A stretch of DNA of 64,000 nucleotides from Acidobacteriota bacterium (lineage in GTDB: Bacteria; Acidobacteriota; Terriglobia; Terriglobales; Acidobacteriaceae). The notes under the pieces are model-generated. The model did not search any database and was not told the DNA's origin. It worked only from the letters and a program-made list of their open reading frames with translations. Shown here piece after piece: positions 1 to 10,100 of the stretch. A program made the position numbers and the translations under genes. The DNA is taken from the NCBI GenBank assembly GCA_021792135.1, contig JAJYVF010000004.1, positions 124,001 through 188,000 on the forward strand, written 5' to 3'. Each line of letters begins with the position of its first letter. Within the stretch, counting starts at the first letter, position 1.

Positions 1-58
1 GGTGGGCGTGGTCGAAGCGGACCACGTCATCGCATTCCTGCGAGCACGCGGCTACTGA
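1..58 (+). CDS. C-terminal end of an unidentified protein (partial)
   Basis: An open frame enters from the left edge and stops at TGA 56-58, ending in VEADHVIAFLRARGY. The composition looks coding and the frame stays open to the edge, but 18 residues are too few to name a family. It converges on the malate dehydrogenase gene. Between them lies a short inverted repeat (97-102 with 108-113) that could form a weak hairpin but lacks a T-tract. Confidence 0.35.
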   Translation, partial: VGVVEADHVIAFLRARGY

Positions 59-121
59 GGAATGCGATGACCCGTTCCCGCTGAACCACCTGGGACGACA
101 CGTGAACCGTGTCTGTGCCTC

Positions 122-1048
122 TTAAACGCCAATCACCGAGCACAGCTCCTTCACCGCCGCCGCGCTCTTCTTCAGGGCCGCATCTTCCTCGGCCGTCAGT
201 TTGATCTCCAGGATCTGCTCAATGCCGCGCGACCCCAGCTTGCAGGGCACACCGATGTAGTACCCGCTGATGCCGTACTCGCCTTCGAGATACGCCGCGC
301 AGGGCAGGACCTTCTTCTTGTCCTTCAGGATCGCCTCCGTCATCTCCGTCACCGCGGCGGAAGGCGCATAGTAGGCGCTGCCCGACTTCAGATACTTCAC
401 GATCTCGGCGCCGCCGTCGCGCGTGCGCTGCACAATGGCGTCGATCTTCTCCTTCGGCATCAGCTCGGTGATCGGAATCCCGGCCACCGACGAGTATCGC
501 GCCAGCGGCACCATCGTGTCGCCGTGGCCGCCCAGAACAAAGGCTGTCACGTTCTCGACGGAAACCTTCAGTTCCTCGGCGATAAACGACCGGAAGCGCG
601 CCGAATCCAGCACACCGGCCATGCCAATGACCCGTTCGCGATTGAACTTCGACTGGCGGAAGGCCGCCTGCGCCATGGCGTCGAGAGGATTCGAGACCAC
701 AATCAGGATGCAGTTCGGCGAGTTGGCCGTCACCTTGCCGACCACGTCCGACATGATCCTGTAGTTGGTCTGCAGCAGATCGTCGCGGCTCATACCCGGC
801 TTGCGTGGAATCCCCGCCGTGATGACCACCACATCGGAGTTCGCCGTATCCGCGTAGTCGTTGGTCCCGATCACATGACAGTCCGTCTTCGAGATCGGCA
901 TGGCTTCGAGCAGATCGAGTCCCTTGCCCTGGGGCACGCCTTCAATCACGTCGATCAGCACCACGTCGGCCAGTTCCTTGGCCACGATCCAGTGCGCCGT
1001 CGTGGCACCCACATTTCCCGCTCCAACAATCGTTACTTTCTTCCGCAT
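122..1048 (-). CDS. mdh: Malate dehydrogenase (LDH-like type)
   Basis: NAD-dependent oxidation of malate to oxaloacetate in the TCA cycle; cytoplasmic. The 308-residue protein has the Rossmann motif GAGNVG at residues 9-14 and an acidic residue (D33) ending the second strand, which fits NAD preference. The substrate loop IPRKPGMSR supplies R82 and R88, followed by N120, R151 and the catalytic H175 in GGHGD. Arg82 in the loop favours malate over lactate. The length is normal for the LDH-like MDH group. The start has a good AAAGGAG ribosome site. The icd gene lies just upstream on the same strand, separated by about 120 bases, so the two TCA genes may be co-expressed. Confidence 0.95.
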   Translation of the reverse strand: MRKKVTIVGAGNVGATTAHWIVAKELADVVLIDVIEGVPQGKGLDLLEAMPISKTDCHVIGTNDYADTANSDVVVITAGIPRKPGMSRDDLLQTNYRIMSDVVGKVTANSPNCILIVVSNPLDAMAQAAFRQSKFNRERVIGMAGVLDSARFRSFIAEELKVSVENVTAFVLGGHGDTMVPLARYSSVAGIPITELMPKEKIDAIVQRTRDGGAEIVKYLKSGSAYYAPSAAVTEMTEAILKDKKKVLPCAAYLEGEYGISGYYIGVPCKLGSRGIEQILEIKLTAEEDAALKKSAAAVKELCSVIGV

Positions 1049-1170
1049 TCCATCTCCTTTGTTACCACCGGATACCAGTGGCTCTCGTGCACTTCTCCCG
1101 GTCCGGGTTCATTCGCGCCGGAGGCGCGTCTGCCCGGACAGCCTGCGCTGGGCTTGCCGAGGGGCCACTT

Positions 1171-2568
<1,398 letters not shown>

Positions 2569-2675
2569 GTGAGCTGATTTCCTTTGCTGTAGGAACCAAA
2601 TACCCAAGCTAACACCCGCCAAAGCAGCCTTGCAATCTGCGGGAACGACGCCGGAATCGGAGGTAACCCACGCCC

Positions 2676-3794
2676 ATGTTCAGCCGACAGCTGCGATTTT
2701 CTGCTCTGTTCGCCGCAATCTGTCCCGCGCTGCTGTGCGCGCAGATGTTTGCCCAGGTGCAGCCTGTTCGCGTTGCCATCGTTGGCCTCGAGCACGGACA
2801 CGTCGCCGGCTTCTTTCATCAGTTCCCCCTGCAGCATGACGCGGAACTCGTCGGCGTGGTGGATGCCAACGCTGCCCTGCGGGCGCGATACCAGCAGCAG
2901 TTCCATCTTGATCCCAGCCTCTTCTATGCGAGCCTGGGCGAAATGCTCGCGCACCGGCATCCGCAGGCTCTGCTCATCTACACCTCCATTGGCGAGCACC
3001 GGCACTGGATCGAAGAAGCGGCGGCGCACAACCTCGACGTGATGGTGGAAAAACCGCTCACGATCTCGCTGGACGACGCACTGGCGATCCGGCGGACTGC
3101 TCAGGAGCACCACATCCAGGTGCTGGTCAACTATGAGACGACCTGGTACTCGAGCAACCGCGAGGTTTACAACCTTCTGCGTCAGGGGCGGCTCGGCGAG
3201 ATTCGCAAGGTGATCGCGCGCGACGGCCACCAGGGGCCAAAGGAGATTGGCGTGCAGCCGGAATTTCTCAAGTGGCTGACCGATCCGGCGCAGAACGGGG
3301 CGGGCGCGCTCTACGACTTTGGCTGCTACGGCGCGGACCTGATGACGTGGATGATGCACGGCGAGGCTCCGCTGAGCGTGACCGCTGTCGCGCAGACGGA
3401 CAAGCCGCAGCTCTATCCGCACGTCGATGATGATGCGATCATCGTGCTGCGTTACAGGACGGCGCAGGCGGTTCTGCTGCCCTCCTGGAACTGGACCTTC
3501 AACGTGAAGAACATGGAGGTTTATGGCACGAAGGGATACGCCTTCGCTCTGGATCCAACCCGGGTGCAGGAACGGTTCAGCGAGCGATCAGCCGGAGAGA
3601 CGGTGACGGCGCCGCCGCTGGGCGCTCCGGAAGATACATCGCTGCACTACCTGGCCGCCGTGGTACGCGGGCAACTGGTGCCGCGGGGCGACCTGACGGC
3701 GCTGGACACGAACGTGATCGTGATGCAGATCCTCGACGCAGCCCGTCAATCCGCGCGTACCGGCAAAACGGTGAACCTGCAGCCGCTACCCTGA
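2676..3794 (+). CDS. Secreted Gfo/Idh/MocA-family oxidoreductase
   Basis: Putative NAD(P)-dependent sugar or polyol oxidoreductase of 372 residues. An N-terminal hydrophobic stretch ending in AQ (about residues 8-27) looks like a signal peptide, so the mature enzyme is probably periplasmic. The nucleotide-binding strand reads [14 protein letters not shown] in place of the usual GxGxxG, while the family hallmark VEKP is intact near residue 125. The C-terminal half has the expected sheet-domain character. GGAGGT at 2659-2664 supports the start. It is divergent from icd and 31 bases before the SCO1 gene. The substrate cannot be predicted. Confidence 0.82.
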   Translation: MFSRQLRFSALFAAICPALLCAQMFAQVQPVRVAIVGLEHGHVAGFFHQFPLQHDAELVGVVDANAALRARYQQQFHLDPSLFYASLGEMLAHRHPQALLIYTSIGEHRHWIEEAAAHNLDVMVEKPLTISLDDALAIRRTAQEHHIQVLVNYETTWYSSNREVYNLLRQGRLGEIRKVIARDGHQGPKEIGVQPEFLKWLTDPAQNGAGALYDFGCYGADLMTWMMHGEAPLSVTAVAQTDKPQLYPHVDDDAIIVLRYRTAQAVLLPSWNWTFNVKNMEVYGTKGYAFALDPTRVQERFSERSAGETVTAPPLGAPEDTSLHYLAAVVRGQLVPRGDLTALDTNVIVMQILDAARQSARTGKTVNLQPLP

Positions 3795-3825
3795 CCGGGG
3801 CTCACGGCGGCGTATCCTTAAGACT

Positions 3826-4689
3826 GTGATTTGCAGTCGAGGTTGCGCCGTCGTTCTGGCCCTTGCCGGGCTGGTTGCCTCAGCTTTGCCCTGCCGGGCA
3901 CAGTACTCCGCGGACCAGCCGGTGGGCGCCACCGCGCAGCAGGCGCCCGCCTGGCAGAAGCATGCCGGAATCGATCAGAACCTGAACCGCCCTCTGCCGC
4001 TGAACGATGGGTGGGTGGATGAGTCAGGCCGCAGCGTGAAGCTGGGCGATTACTTCAGGGACAATCGCCCGGTAATGCTGGAGCTGATGTACTTTAACTG
4101 CAAGCTGCTTTGCCCGCAGGTGCTCCAGGGAATGGCGGACGCACTGCGCCAGAGCGGCTTCCATGCCGGGAACCAGTACGACGTGCTGGTCGCCAGCTTC
4201 GATCCGACAGATACTCCGGCGGAAGCGGCCATGAAGAAGCAGCAGTTCCTCTCGATGCTGGACGCGCCGAAGGCCGGCAACGCGGTACACTTCCTCACCG
4301 GACCGCAGGCCTCGATCACCGATCTGGCGGAGGCCACCGGCTTCCACTATGTCCGGGTGCCGGGGCCGGACGGCAAGATGGATCAGTTTGCCCACTCCAG
4401 CGTGATCATGATCGTCACGCCGGACGGCCGGATGTCCAAGTACCTCTTCGGCGTCAACTTCCAGTCGCGGGATGTGCGGCTGGCGCTGATCCAGGCCAGC
4501 ACCCGGCATATCGGCACGCTCAGCGATCTGGTGCTGCTCTACTGCTGCAACTACTCGCCTTCGCAGGGACGCTACACGGTGGCCGTTCTGCGCATCCTCG
4601 GGCTGGCCGGAGTCGGCTCGATCATCGCGGTGGTCCTCATGCTTTGGCTGCTCTCGAAGAAGCCGAAGGGCGCGACGGTCGGCATCTGA
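3826..4689 (+). CDS. SCO1/SenC family copper/thioredoxin-like protein, membrane-anchored
   Basis: SCO proteins deliver copper to, or act as thiol reductants for, cytochrome c oxidase CuA sites. The 287-residue protein has an N-terminal signal segment, the metal/redox pair C92 and C96 (CKLLC), and the distal ligand H190 in DQFAHSS, so all three copper ligands are present. A C-terminal hydrophobic helix (about 255-278) would anchor it with the thioredoxin domain outside. The start is GTG with no clear ribosome site. In this phylum such genes often precede cytochrome oxidase genes, but none follows here. A GC-rich inverted repeat at 4692-4705 lies just after the stop. Confidence 0.88.
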   Translation: MICSRGCAVVLALAGLVASALPCRAQYSADQPVGATAQQAPAWQKHAGIDQNLNRPLPLNDGWVDESGRSVKLGDYFRDNRPVMLELMYFNCKLLCPQVLQGMADALRQSGFHAGNQYDVLVASFDPTDTPAEAAMKKQQFLSMLDAPKAGNAVHFLTGPQASITDLAEATGFHYVRVPGPDGKMDQFAHSSVIMIVTPDGRMSKYLFGVNFQSRDVRLALIQASTRHIGTLSDLVLLYCCNYSPSQGRYTVAVLRILGLAGVGSIIAVVLMLWLLSKKPKGATVGI

Positions 4690-4691
4690 AA

Positions 4692-4712
4692 CCGCCGAGC
4701 GGCGGCGCAGTT
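4692..4712 (+). terminator. Possible terminator after the SCO1 gene
   Basis: CCGCC at 4692-4696 pairs with GGCGG at 4701-4705 around a four-base loop, and three T residues follow a few bases later. It lies immediately after the SCO1 stop and before a convergent gene. The T-tract is weak, so this is tentative. Confidence 0.3.
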
Positions 4713-4808
4713 TCCCGCAGCTGCGGTGAGTCGCAGGCCCCGGCGGTGCCCGCTCTCGCGACAATCCGGTCGCAGGATTGGACACACGCCCTGGGACTGC
4801 TGATTCTG

Positions 4809-5528
4809 CTACTGGTTGGAGCCAGTACCCGATGGCGAAGGGGAATTGCCAGTGTTGGGCGAGGCCTGCCCGGACCCGGCGCCTTGAGAGGCCCCTGCCT
4901 GAGGCAACGGCACAAGGACCACGTCATCCGTTTCAGATTGAATCGTGGCTTCTCCACAGTCGCTGTTATTGCCTGCTGCGTCAAAACGGCAACCATAGAG
5001 ATCGTCCCTGGGCACGCCGCAATCTCCCGCCTTCAGTTCGGAGACCCACCAGCCCGAGCCGACGGGCCGTTTGCGTGGGTTGCCCTTCGCATAGACAGCC
5101 ATCAACGTGGAACCGCTGGCCATCTGCCCATTTCCGCAGGTAAAGGTGCGATCGTTGCTGATGTAAAGGACCTTTGCTCGATTGTCCCAGGCTTCATCCA
5201 CCAAAACCGGGTTACCGGAGCCATCGACATCCAGGTGCTCCGCCCAGAAAGAACGGTCGCGCCGGCTTCCCTTGAAGTGAACTGCCGCCGCGCCCTTGCC
5301 GAAAGCCTCGGTGTCAGGCTTCCTGCTGGCCTTTGGCCCAGGCCTGGGAGCTGCTGCCTTTGCCTGGACAGGTGGAGTCACCTTAACGTCCGGCACAGAC
5401 GGTGCGGGTTTCGGAGCTGGTTGATTCACGGCTTTCTCGGGCTTAGGGGGTTCCTTGCAGGCAATTGCCATCAAAGCCAGAGCGGTCACGAGCGAAAAGA
5501 CGACTGAATGAGCAAACCGAGCCTTCAT
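4809..5528 (-). CDS. Putative lipoprotein with Pro/Ala-rich linker
   Basis: No family recognised. The 239-residue protein begins at ATG 5528 with GGAG upstream; an earlier in-frame ATG would place a charged tail before the signal peptide. A signal sequence ends in MAIAC, a lipobox whose Cys would be lipidated. A linker rich in Pro, Ala and Lys follows (about residues 27-75), then a compact domain with several cysteines (CGNG, AGDCGVP, YGCRFD, SDCGEA) that could form disulphides. The tail is rich in Gly, Ser and Pro. It is probably an envelope protein of the periplasm or outer membrane. Confidence 0.7.
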   Translation of the reverse strand: MKARFAHSVVFSLVTALALMAIACKEPPKPEKAVNQPAPKPAPSVPDVKVTPPVQAKAAAPRPGPKASRKPDTEAFGKGAAAVHFKGSRRDRSFWAEHLDVDGSGNPVLVDEAWDNRAKVLYISNDRTFTCGNGQMASGSTLMAVYAKGNPRKRPVGSGWWVSELKAGDCGVPRDDLYGCRFDAAGNNSDCGEATIQSETDDVVLVPLPQAGASQGAGSGQASPNTGNSPSPSGTGSNQ

Positions 5529-5687
5529 GTTTCTCCTCGGACATTTCAAAGATCTGGGTCGCGGCCCCATCAAGCAGGGACGCGCTCCGGGCGTTCATCG
5601 CCACCAGACCCACGAGGCTCCTGCAAGACGGTCGCCGGCGGTCCGAACTTCCAGAGCGTTCGCGGCGATTATATCGCTCGCACCGTG

Positions 5688-6545
5688 TCAGATGCGAAGC
5701 GGCCAGCCCTTTGTGGTTTTTTCAGGAACGCCCGCCGCTTCTCCGCGACCATTTTCGGCTGCGGGCTCGGGGTGCTCGTGCTCGGAAGGTTGGGTGGCCG
5801 CGTGGCCGCGGACCATCATGGCTGCGACATAGGCGGCGCCGAAGCCGTTATCGATGTTCACGACGCAGACATTGGGCGAGCAGGAGTTGAGCATGCCGAG
5901 CAGGGCGGCGACTCCGCCAAAGGCAGCGCCATAGCCCACGCTGGTCGGCACGGCGATGACCGGAGCGGCGACGAGCCCGCCGACAACGCTGGGCAGGGCG
6001 CCTTCCATGCCGGCACAGACGATCACCGCCCGGGCTGCCCGGAGGGATTCGCGCTCGGCGAGAATGCGGTGCAGGCCGGCGACTCCGACGTCCCAGATGC
6101 GGGTCACGCGGAGCCCCAGGTATTCAGCGGTGACGGCGGCTTCTTCGGCGGCAGGCAGGTCGCTGGTGCCGGCGCAGACCACGGCGAGGGTTCCGGCGTC
6201 GGGGCGCTCGGTCCGGCGCAGCCCGATGATGCGGGCGGTTTCGTGGTAGACGGCGTCGGGGACGCGGTCGAGGACGGCGATCCAGGCCTCGGGACTGCAG
6301 CGAGTCGCCAGGACGCTGCCGCCGGCAGCGGCCATGCGGGCAAAGATCTCAGCGACCTGGGTTGGAGTCTTGCCGGCGGCGTAGATCACCTCGGGCAGGC
6401 CGAGACGCAGGCTGCGGTGGTGGTCGATGCGCGCAAAACCGGCGTCCTCGTAAGGGAGCCGGGAGAGCTCGTGGAGGGCGGTTTCTGGAGCGGTGGTCCC
6501 GGTCTGGACGCTGCGCAGCAGTTCGAGGATGGTTTCGCGGGTCAT
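5688..6545 (-). CDS. larB: LarB, nicotinate adenine dinucleotide carboxylase/hydrolase
   Basis: First enzyme of nickel-pincer nucleotide synthesis: it carboxylates the pyridinium ring of NaAD and hydrolyses the phosphoanhydride. The 285-residue product has the PurE/AIR-carboxylase-like core (CAGTSDLPAAEEA at about 124-136, CAGMEGALPSVVGGL at 177-191) and C222 in the NSCSP motif near VVNIDNG, matching the Cys that forms the enzyme-substrate adduct in the family. The start ATG overlaps the larC stop as ATGA at 6542-6545, so translation is probably coupled. The C-terminal 40 residues are variable and His/Glu/Pro-rich. Last gene of the larE-larC-larB unit. Confidence 0.92.
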   Translation of the reverse strand: MTRETILELLRSVQTGTTAPETALHELSRLPYEDAGFARIDHHRSLRLGLPEVIYAAGKTPTQVAEIFARMAAAGGSVLATRCSPEAWIAVLDRVPDAVYHETARIIGLRRTERPDAGTLAVVCAGTSDLPAAEEAAVTAEYLGLRVTRIWDVGVAGLHRILAERESLRAARAVIVCAGMEGALPSVVGGLVAAPVIAVPTSVGYGAAFGGVAALLGMLNSCSPNVCVVNIDNGFGAAYVAAMMVRGHAATQPSEHEHPEPAAENGRGEAAGVPEKTTKGWPLRI

Positions 6546-7852
6546 GCACTGGCCTTCTTTGATTCGCCCCAGGCGGCGAGGGCAGCTTCCATCGCGGCGC
6601 GGAGGGGGACGGAGTGTTCGCGGGCGGCGCGGCGGCAGTCCTCGTATTCGGGCATGGCGTTGAGGATCTCGCCTGTGGAGGAGGCGATCTTGACGCGGAT
6701 CTTGCCGTATTCCGTGTCGACGGGGACCCATTCGCGGTCGAGGATGACGCGGTCTTCCTCATGGCAGCGGATGCCGAGGGTGGTGGTTTCGCGGAAGAGC
6801 AGGCGCTGGAGCGGCCCCTCGTCGCCGGGGCGGGCAAGCACGGTGAGCAGCGTGCCGGGGCGGCCTTTCTTCATGACGACGGGCGCAGCCATCACATCCA
6901 GAGCGCCGTGTTCCAGGGCCAGTTCCATGGCATGGGCCAGAACCTGGGGGGTGACGTCGTCGAGGGCGCACTCCAGAACCATGACGCGATCGCCGGGGAA
7001 ATCTGTGCTGACGGCGCGGCGCGTGGGCGTGCCGACCGAGAGGCGCAGGACGTTGGGGAAGCCCTGGGGATCGTGATTCCCTGCCCCGTAGCCGAGGGCG
7101 CTGTTCGCGAGGGGCGCGTGGTCGTCGAAGCGGCAATCGAGGGCGCGGAGCAGGGCGGCTCCGGTGGGGGTGGTCAGCTCCATCTGCGGGCCGGCGGAAT
7201 AGACAGGGATGCCTTTCAGCAGCTCGGCGGTGGCCGGGGCAGGGACCGGGAAGCGTCCGTGGGCGCAGTTCACAAAACCGCTGCCCACGTTGACCGGGGT
7301 GCAGCGCCATTGGGAGACACCGAGGGAATCGAGCCCAGCCGCCGAGCAGACGATGTCGACGATAGAGTCGACGGCGCCAACTTCGTGAAAGTGGACCTTT
7401 TCGACAGGGATGCCGTGGACCTTTGCTTCGGCTTCGGCCAGCAGCTCGAAGGCGCGGAAGGCGATGCGCCTGGCGCCCTGGGGAATGGCGGCCGCGGTGA
7501 TCAGATCGCGAATCTGCGGCCAGTTGCGCGCGTGGCTGTGAGGATGCCCGGCCGACGAGTGGTCGTGGTCATGCGGGTGGTCGTGATCGTGGTGGTGATG
7601 ATCGTGATCGGGGCCCTCGTCGTGGTGATGATGGTGGTCGGAACCGTCGGCGGGTCGGCCGTTTTCCAGCACCTCGACCCGGGTGGCCTGGATGCCGCTG
7701 CGGTTGACGGAACGGATGCGCAGCTCCGCGCCGATGCCGAGGCCGGCAGCGGTCTTCTGGAGGAGTTCGGCGGGGACGCCGGCGGCGATGAGGGCGCCAA
7801 GCATCATGTCGCCGGAGATTCCGGCAAAGCACTCGATGGATCCGGTGGTCAT
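6542..7852 (-). CDS. larC: LarC, nickel insertion protein for the pincer cofactor
   Basis: CTP-dependent nickel insertase that completes the nickel-pincer nucleotide used by lactate racemase and related LarA-type enzymes. The gene encodes one continuous 436-residue protein, unlike the Lactobacillus plantarum gene, which needs a programmed frameshift. The N-terminal domain contains CFAGISGDMMLGAL at residues 8-21. A histidine-rich segment at about 72-108 is a likely metal-storage or metal-binding stretch. HFHEVGAVDSIVDIV and the C-terminal domain with ALDDVTPQ and MKKGRPGTLL follow. It starts 7 bases after the larE stop and overlaps larB by four bases. Confidence 0.93.
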   Translation of the reverse strand: MTTGSIECFAGISGDMMLGALIAAGVPAELLQKTAAGLGIGAELRIRSVNRSGIQATRVEVLENGRPADGSDHHHHHDEGPDHDHHHHDHDHPHDHDHSSAGHPHSHARNWPQIRDLITAAAIPQGARRIAFRAFELLAEAEAKVHGIPVEKVHFHEVGAVDSIVDIVCSAAGLDSLGVSQWRCTPVNVGSGFVNCAHGRFPVPAPATAELLKGIPVYSAGPQMELTTPTGAALLRALDCRFDDHAPLANSALGYGAGNHDPQGFPNVLRLSVGTPTRRAVSTDFPGDRVMVLECALDDVTPQVLAHAMELALEHGALDVMAAPVVMKKGRPGTLLTVLARPGDEGPLQRLLFRETTTLGIRCHEEDRVILDREWVPVDTEYGKIRVKIASSTGEILNAMPEYEDCRRAAREHSVPLRAAMEAALAAWGESKKASA

Positions 7853-7859
7853 AGAGAGT

Positions 7860-8711
7860 TCAGGAGGCCTTTGCAGGCGGCCGCGCCTTCGCTGCGAGCA
7901 TCTCGGCGGGCAGCAGCTCGTTCATCGATCCGGAGCGGTAGCCGTCGCAGTCCACGGCGACATAGGGAAAGCCGGCGCTGCGAACGCCGGCGGCGATCCG
8001 GTGGAAGAAGTCGGGCGAGAGCGCCGCAGCCATCTCCTCTTCGGCAATTTCGATGCGGGCGACACTGCCGTGATGGCGAACGCGGAAGCGGCGCAGGCCG
8101 AGGGCGCGGAGGGCTTCTTCGGCCTCCTCGACCTGGCGGAGGGCCTCAGTGGTGACGCGGCGACCGTATTCGATGCGCGAAGAGAGACAGGCGGAGGCGG
8201 GCTTGTCCCAGACGCGCAGGCCGGCCTGCTGGGCGAGGGCGCGGATGTCGGCCTTGGTGAGGCCGGCTTCGGCCAGCGGAGCGGCGACATGATGTTGGGT
8301 GGCGGCGCGCTGGCCGGGGCGAAAATCCTTGCCGTCGTCGAGGTTGAGGCCGTAGGCGACGGCGTCAAAATTGCGGCGGGCCCGCACGCTTTCGAGGACG
8401 GTGAAGAGCTCGTCCTTGCAGTGGAAGCAGCGGTTGCCGTCGTTGACGGCGTAGGCCTCGTGCTCCAGCTCCCTGGTTTCGACAACGAGGAGCGGAATGC
8501 CCTGCTCGCGGGCGAATTGGAGGGCGTCGTGATAATGGCTGCGGGCGAGCGAGGCAGAATCGGCAAGGACGGCCTGCATGCGGTCGCCGAGGGCGCGGTG
8601 GGCAGCCCAGGCAAGCCAGGCGGAATCGACTCCGCCTGAATACGCGACGAGAACGCTGCCCAGCTGGCGGAGCCGGGCGTCGAGAGCGGCCTGCTTTTCG
8701 TCGAGGTTCAT
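7860..8711 (-). CDS. larE: LarE, ATP-dependent sacrificial sulfur transferase
   Basis: Transfers sulfur to the pyridinium dicarboxylate mononucleotide during nickel-pincer cofactor synthesis. The 283-residue protein has the PP-loop SGGVDS at residues 25-30 and a single Cys (C175) in KPASACLSSRI, aligned with the sacrificial Cys176 of the L. plantarum enzyme. The two extra cysteines of the iron-sulfur LarE type are absent from that motif. A separate CFHC pair occurs at 95-98. I chose ATG 8711 because it places the PP-loop at the usual distance; the open frame upstream looks non-coding. First gene of larECB. Confidence 0.92.
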   Translation of the reverse strand: MNLDEKQAALDARLRQLGSVLVAYSGGVDSAWLAWAAHRALGDRMQAVLADSASLARSHYHDALQFAREQGIPLLVVETRELEHEAYAVNDGNRCFHCKDELFTVLESVRARRNFDAVAYGLNLDDGKDFRPGQRAATQHHVAAPLAEAGLTKADIRALAQQAGLRVWDKPASACLSSRIEYGRRVTTEALRQVEEAEEALRALGLRRFRVRHHGSVARIEIAEEEMAAALSPDFFHRIAAGVRSAGFPYVAVDCDGYRSGSMNELLPAEMLAAKARPPAKAS

Positions 8712-8909
8712 AAGCCGGTGCAGCCTGCCTTTGATCCTAGACCGTTTCGGCGCTGTCTGCACACCGGAACAAGCCCGGCGGAAGGGCTGCGGATTCCGCG
8801 GAGCGGGAAGCAGAAAAAAAGGCCCGAGACCCGCGGCACCGGCCGGAGATTTCGCTGCATCAGAGGAGATGCGCGGGTAAAGAGCGTGAATCTGGGAAGA
8901 TAGAGAAAG

Positions 8910-10100
8910 ATGACAAGTCCCCAAACGGCCACAATCCTGACCCCGGAAGAACGGCTAGCCAGGCGCAATCTGATCGTGCGGGACGCGTTCTCGCTGCTGA
9001 CGCTTTTCCTGATTACGACGGCGATTTTCGGCCTCACCTGGCTGCTGTACCAGTCCTTCCGCGGGCATCAGCAGGAGCTGGGCCTGCGCTGGAAGGCCCG
9101 CGGGGAAGCGGCTCTGCAGGCTGGCCGTCCCAGGGAGGCGGTCGATGCGTTGCGCTCGGCGCTGATGTATGTGCCGACGCGGGAGACGGAGATCGAGCTG
9201 GCGACGGCGCTGGCTGCGGCGGGCAGGACGCCGGAGGCTGCGTCTTATTTCGAATCGCTGTGGGAATCGGCGCCGGGCGACGGCTTGATCAACCTGGAGC
9301 TGGCGCGCCTGGCGGCGAAACAGGGACAGGAAGCGGCGGCAATCCAGCATTACCAGGCGTCGCTGGACGGTACCTGGCAGGGAAACGGGTTTAACCGCCG
9401 GCGCGAGATCCGGCTGGAGTTGGCGCGGTACCTGATTTCGCGGAAGCAGGATGGCCAGGCACGGGCGCAGCTGCTGATCGCATCCAGCAATGCGCCGGAC
9501 GATCCGGCCATCAAGCTGGAGGTCGCGGGACTGCTGGAGCAGGCGAACGATCCGCAGGATGCGCTGGGGATCTATCGGTCTGTAGCCGCGCGCAAGAATG
9601 CGCCGATCGCGGCATCGCTGGATGCGGGAAGAACCGCCTTCGGTCTGGGGCAGTATCGGGTCGCCGCGCAGTATCTGGGGCGGGCACTGGGGAGTTCGCA
9701 GGTGGAGAAGCTGCCGGACAACGAGAAAATGGCGGAACGGAATATGCTGGATACATCGCTGCACATCCTGCTGCTGTATCCGGCCCTGAATCTGGCGCCG
9801 GACCAGCGCGCGGAGCGTATCCTGTCGGCCAGGAGTACGGCACGGGCGCGTCTGTTGGAGTGCGCGGCGAGCAATGGGACGGCAGCTGGCCAGCTGGCGC
9901 CGCTGGTGGCGCGCTGGGATCAGTTGCCAGCCAGGCTGACGCTGAAAGCTATGGAACAGGATCCGGATCTTGAGCAGTCCATGATGCAGCTGATTTATGA
10001 CACGGAGATACTGACAGCTCAGGTCTGCGGCCCGCCCGCCGGCGACGACGCGCTTCTGTTGCGGATTGCGCAGAACCCCGACGGAGTGGAGCTGGACTAG
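8910..10100 (+). CDS. Membrane-anchored TPR protein
   Basis: Function unknown. The 396-residue protein has a cytoplasmic N-terminal tail, one transmembrane helix at about residues 24-47, and a solvent-exposed domain of tetratricopeptide-like helices, as in GEAALQAGRPREAVDALRSA and similar segments to about residue 270. Purine-rich GAGAAAG lies just before the ATG. Its stop (TAG) is followed directly by the ATG of the ClC channel gene, so the two are one transcriptional and probably translationally coupled unit. The TPR domain may scaffold or regulate the channel; that is inferred from context only. Confidence 0.75.
   Translation: MTSPQTATILTPEERLARRNLIVRDAFSLLTLFLITTAIFGLTWLLYQSFRGHQQELGLRWKARGEAALQAGRPREAVDALRSALMYVPTRETEIELATALAAAGRTPEAASYFESLWESAPGDGLINLELARLAAKQGQEAAAIQHYQASLDGTWQGNGFNRRREIRLELARYLISRKQDGQARAQLLIASSNAPDDPAIKLEVAGLLEQANDPQDALGIYRSVAARKNAPIAASLDAGRTAFGLGQYRVAAQYLGRALGSSQVEKLPDNEKMAERNMLDTSLHILLLYPALNLAPDQRAERILSARSTARARLLECAASNGTAAGQLAPLVARWDQLPARLTLKAMEQDPDLEQSMMQLIYDTEILTAQVCGPPAGDDALLLRIAQNPDGVELD

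Noticed and set aside
97-113. Terminator for mdh
   Set aside because: GACACG/CGTGTC forms a six-base stem but has no T-tract in the mdh direction, so it is only mentioned as a weak hairpin.
6542-7852. Programmed frameshift in larC as in Lactobacillus plantarum
   Set aside because: The gene is one continuous frame of 436 codons with both halves present.
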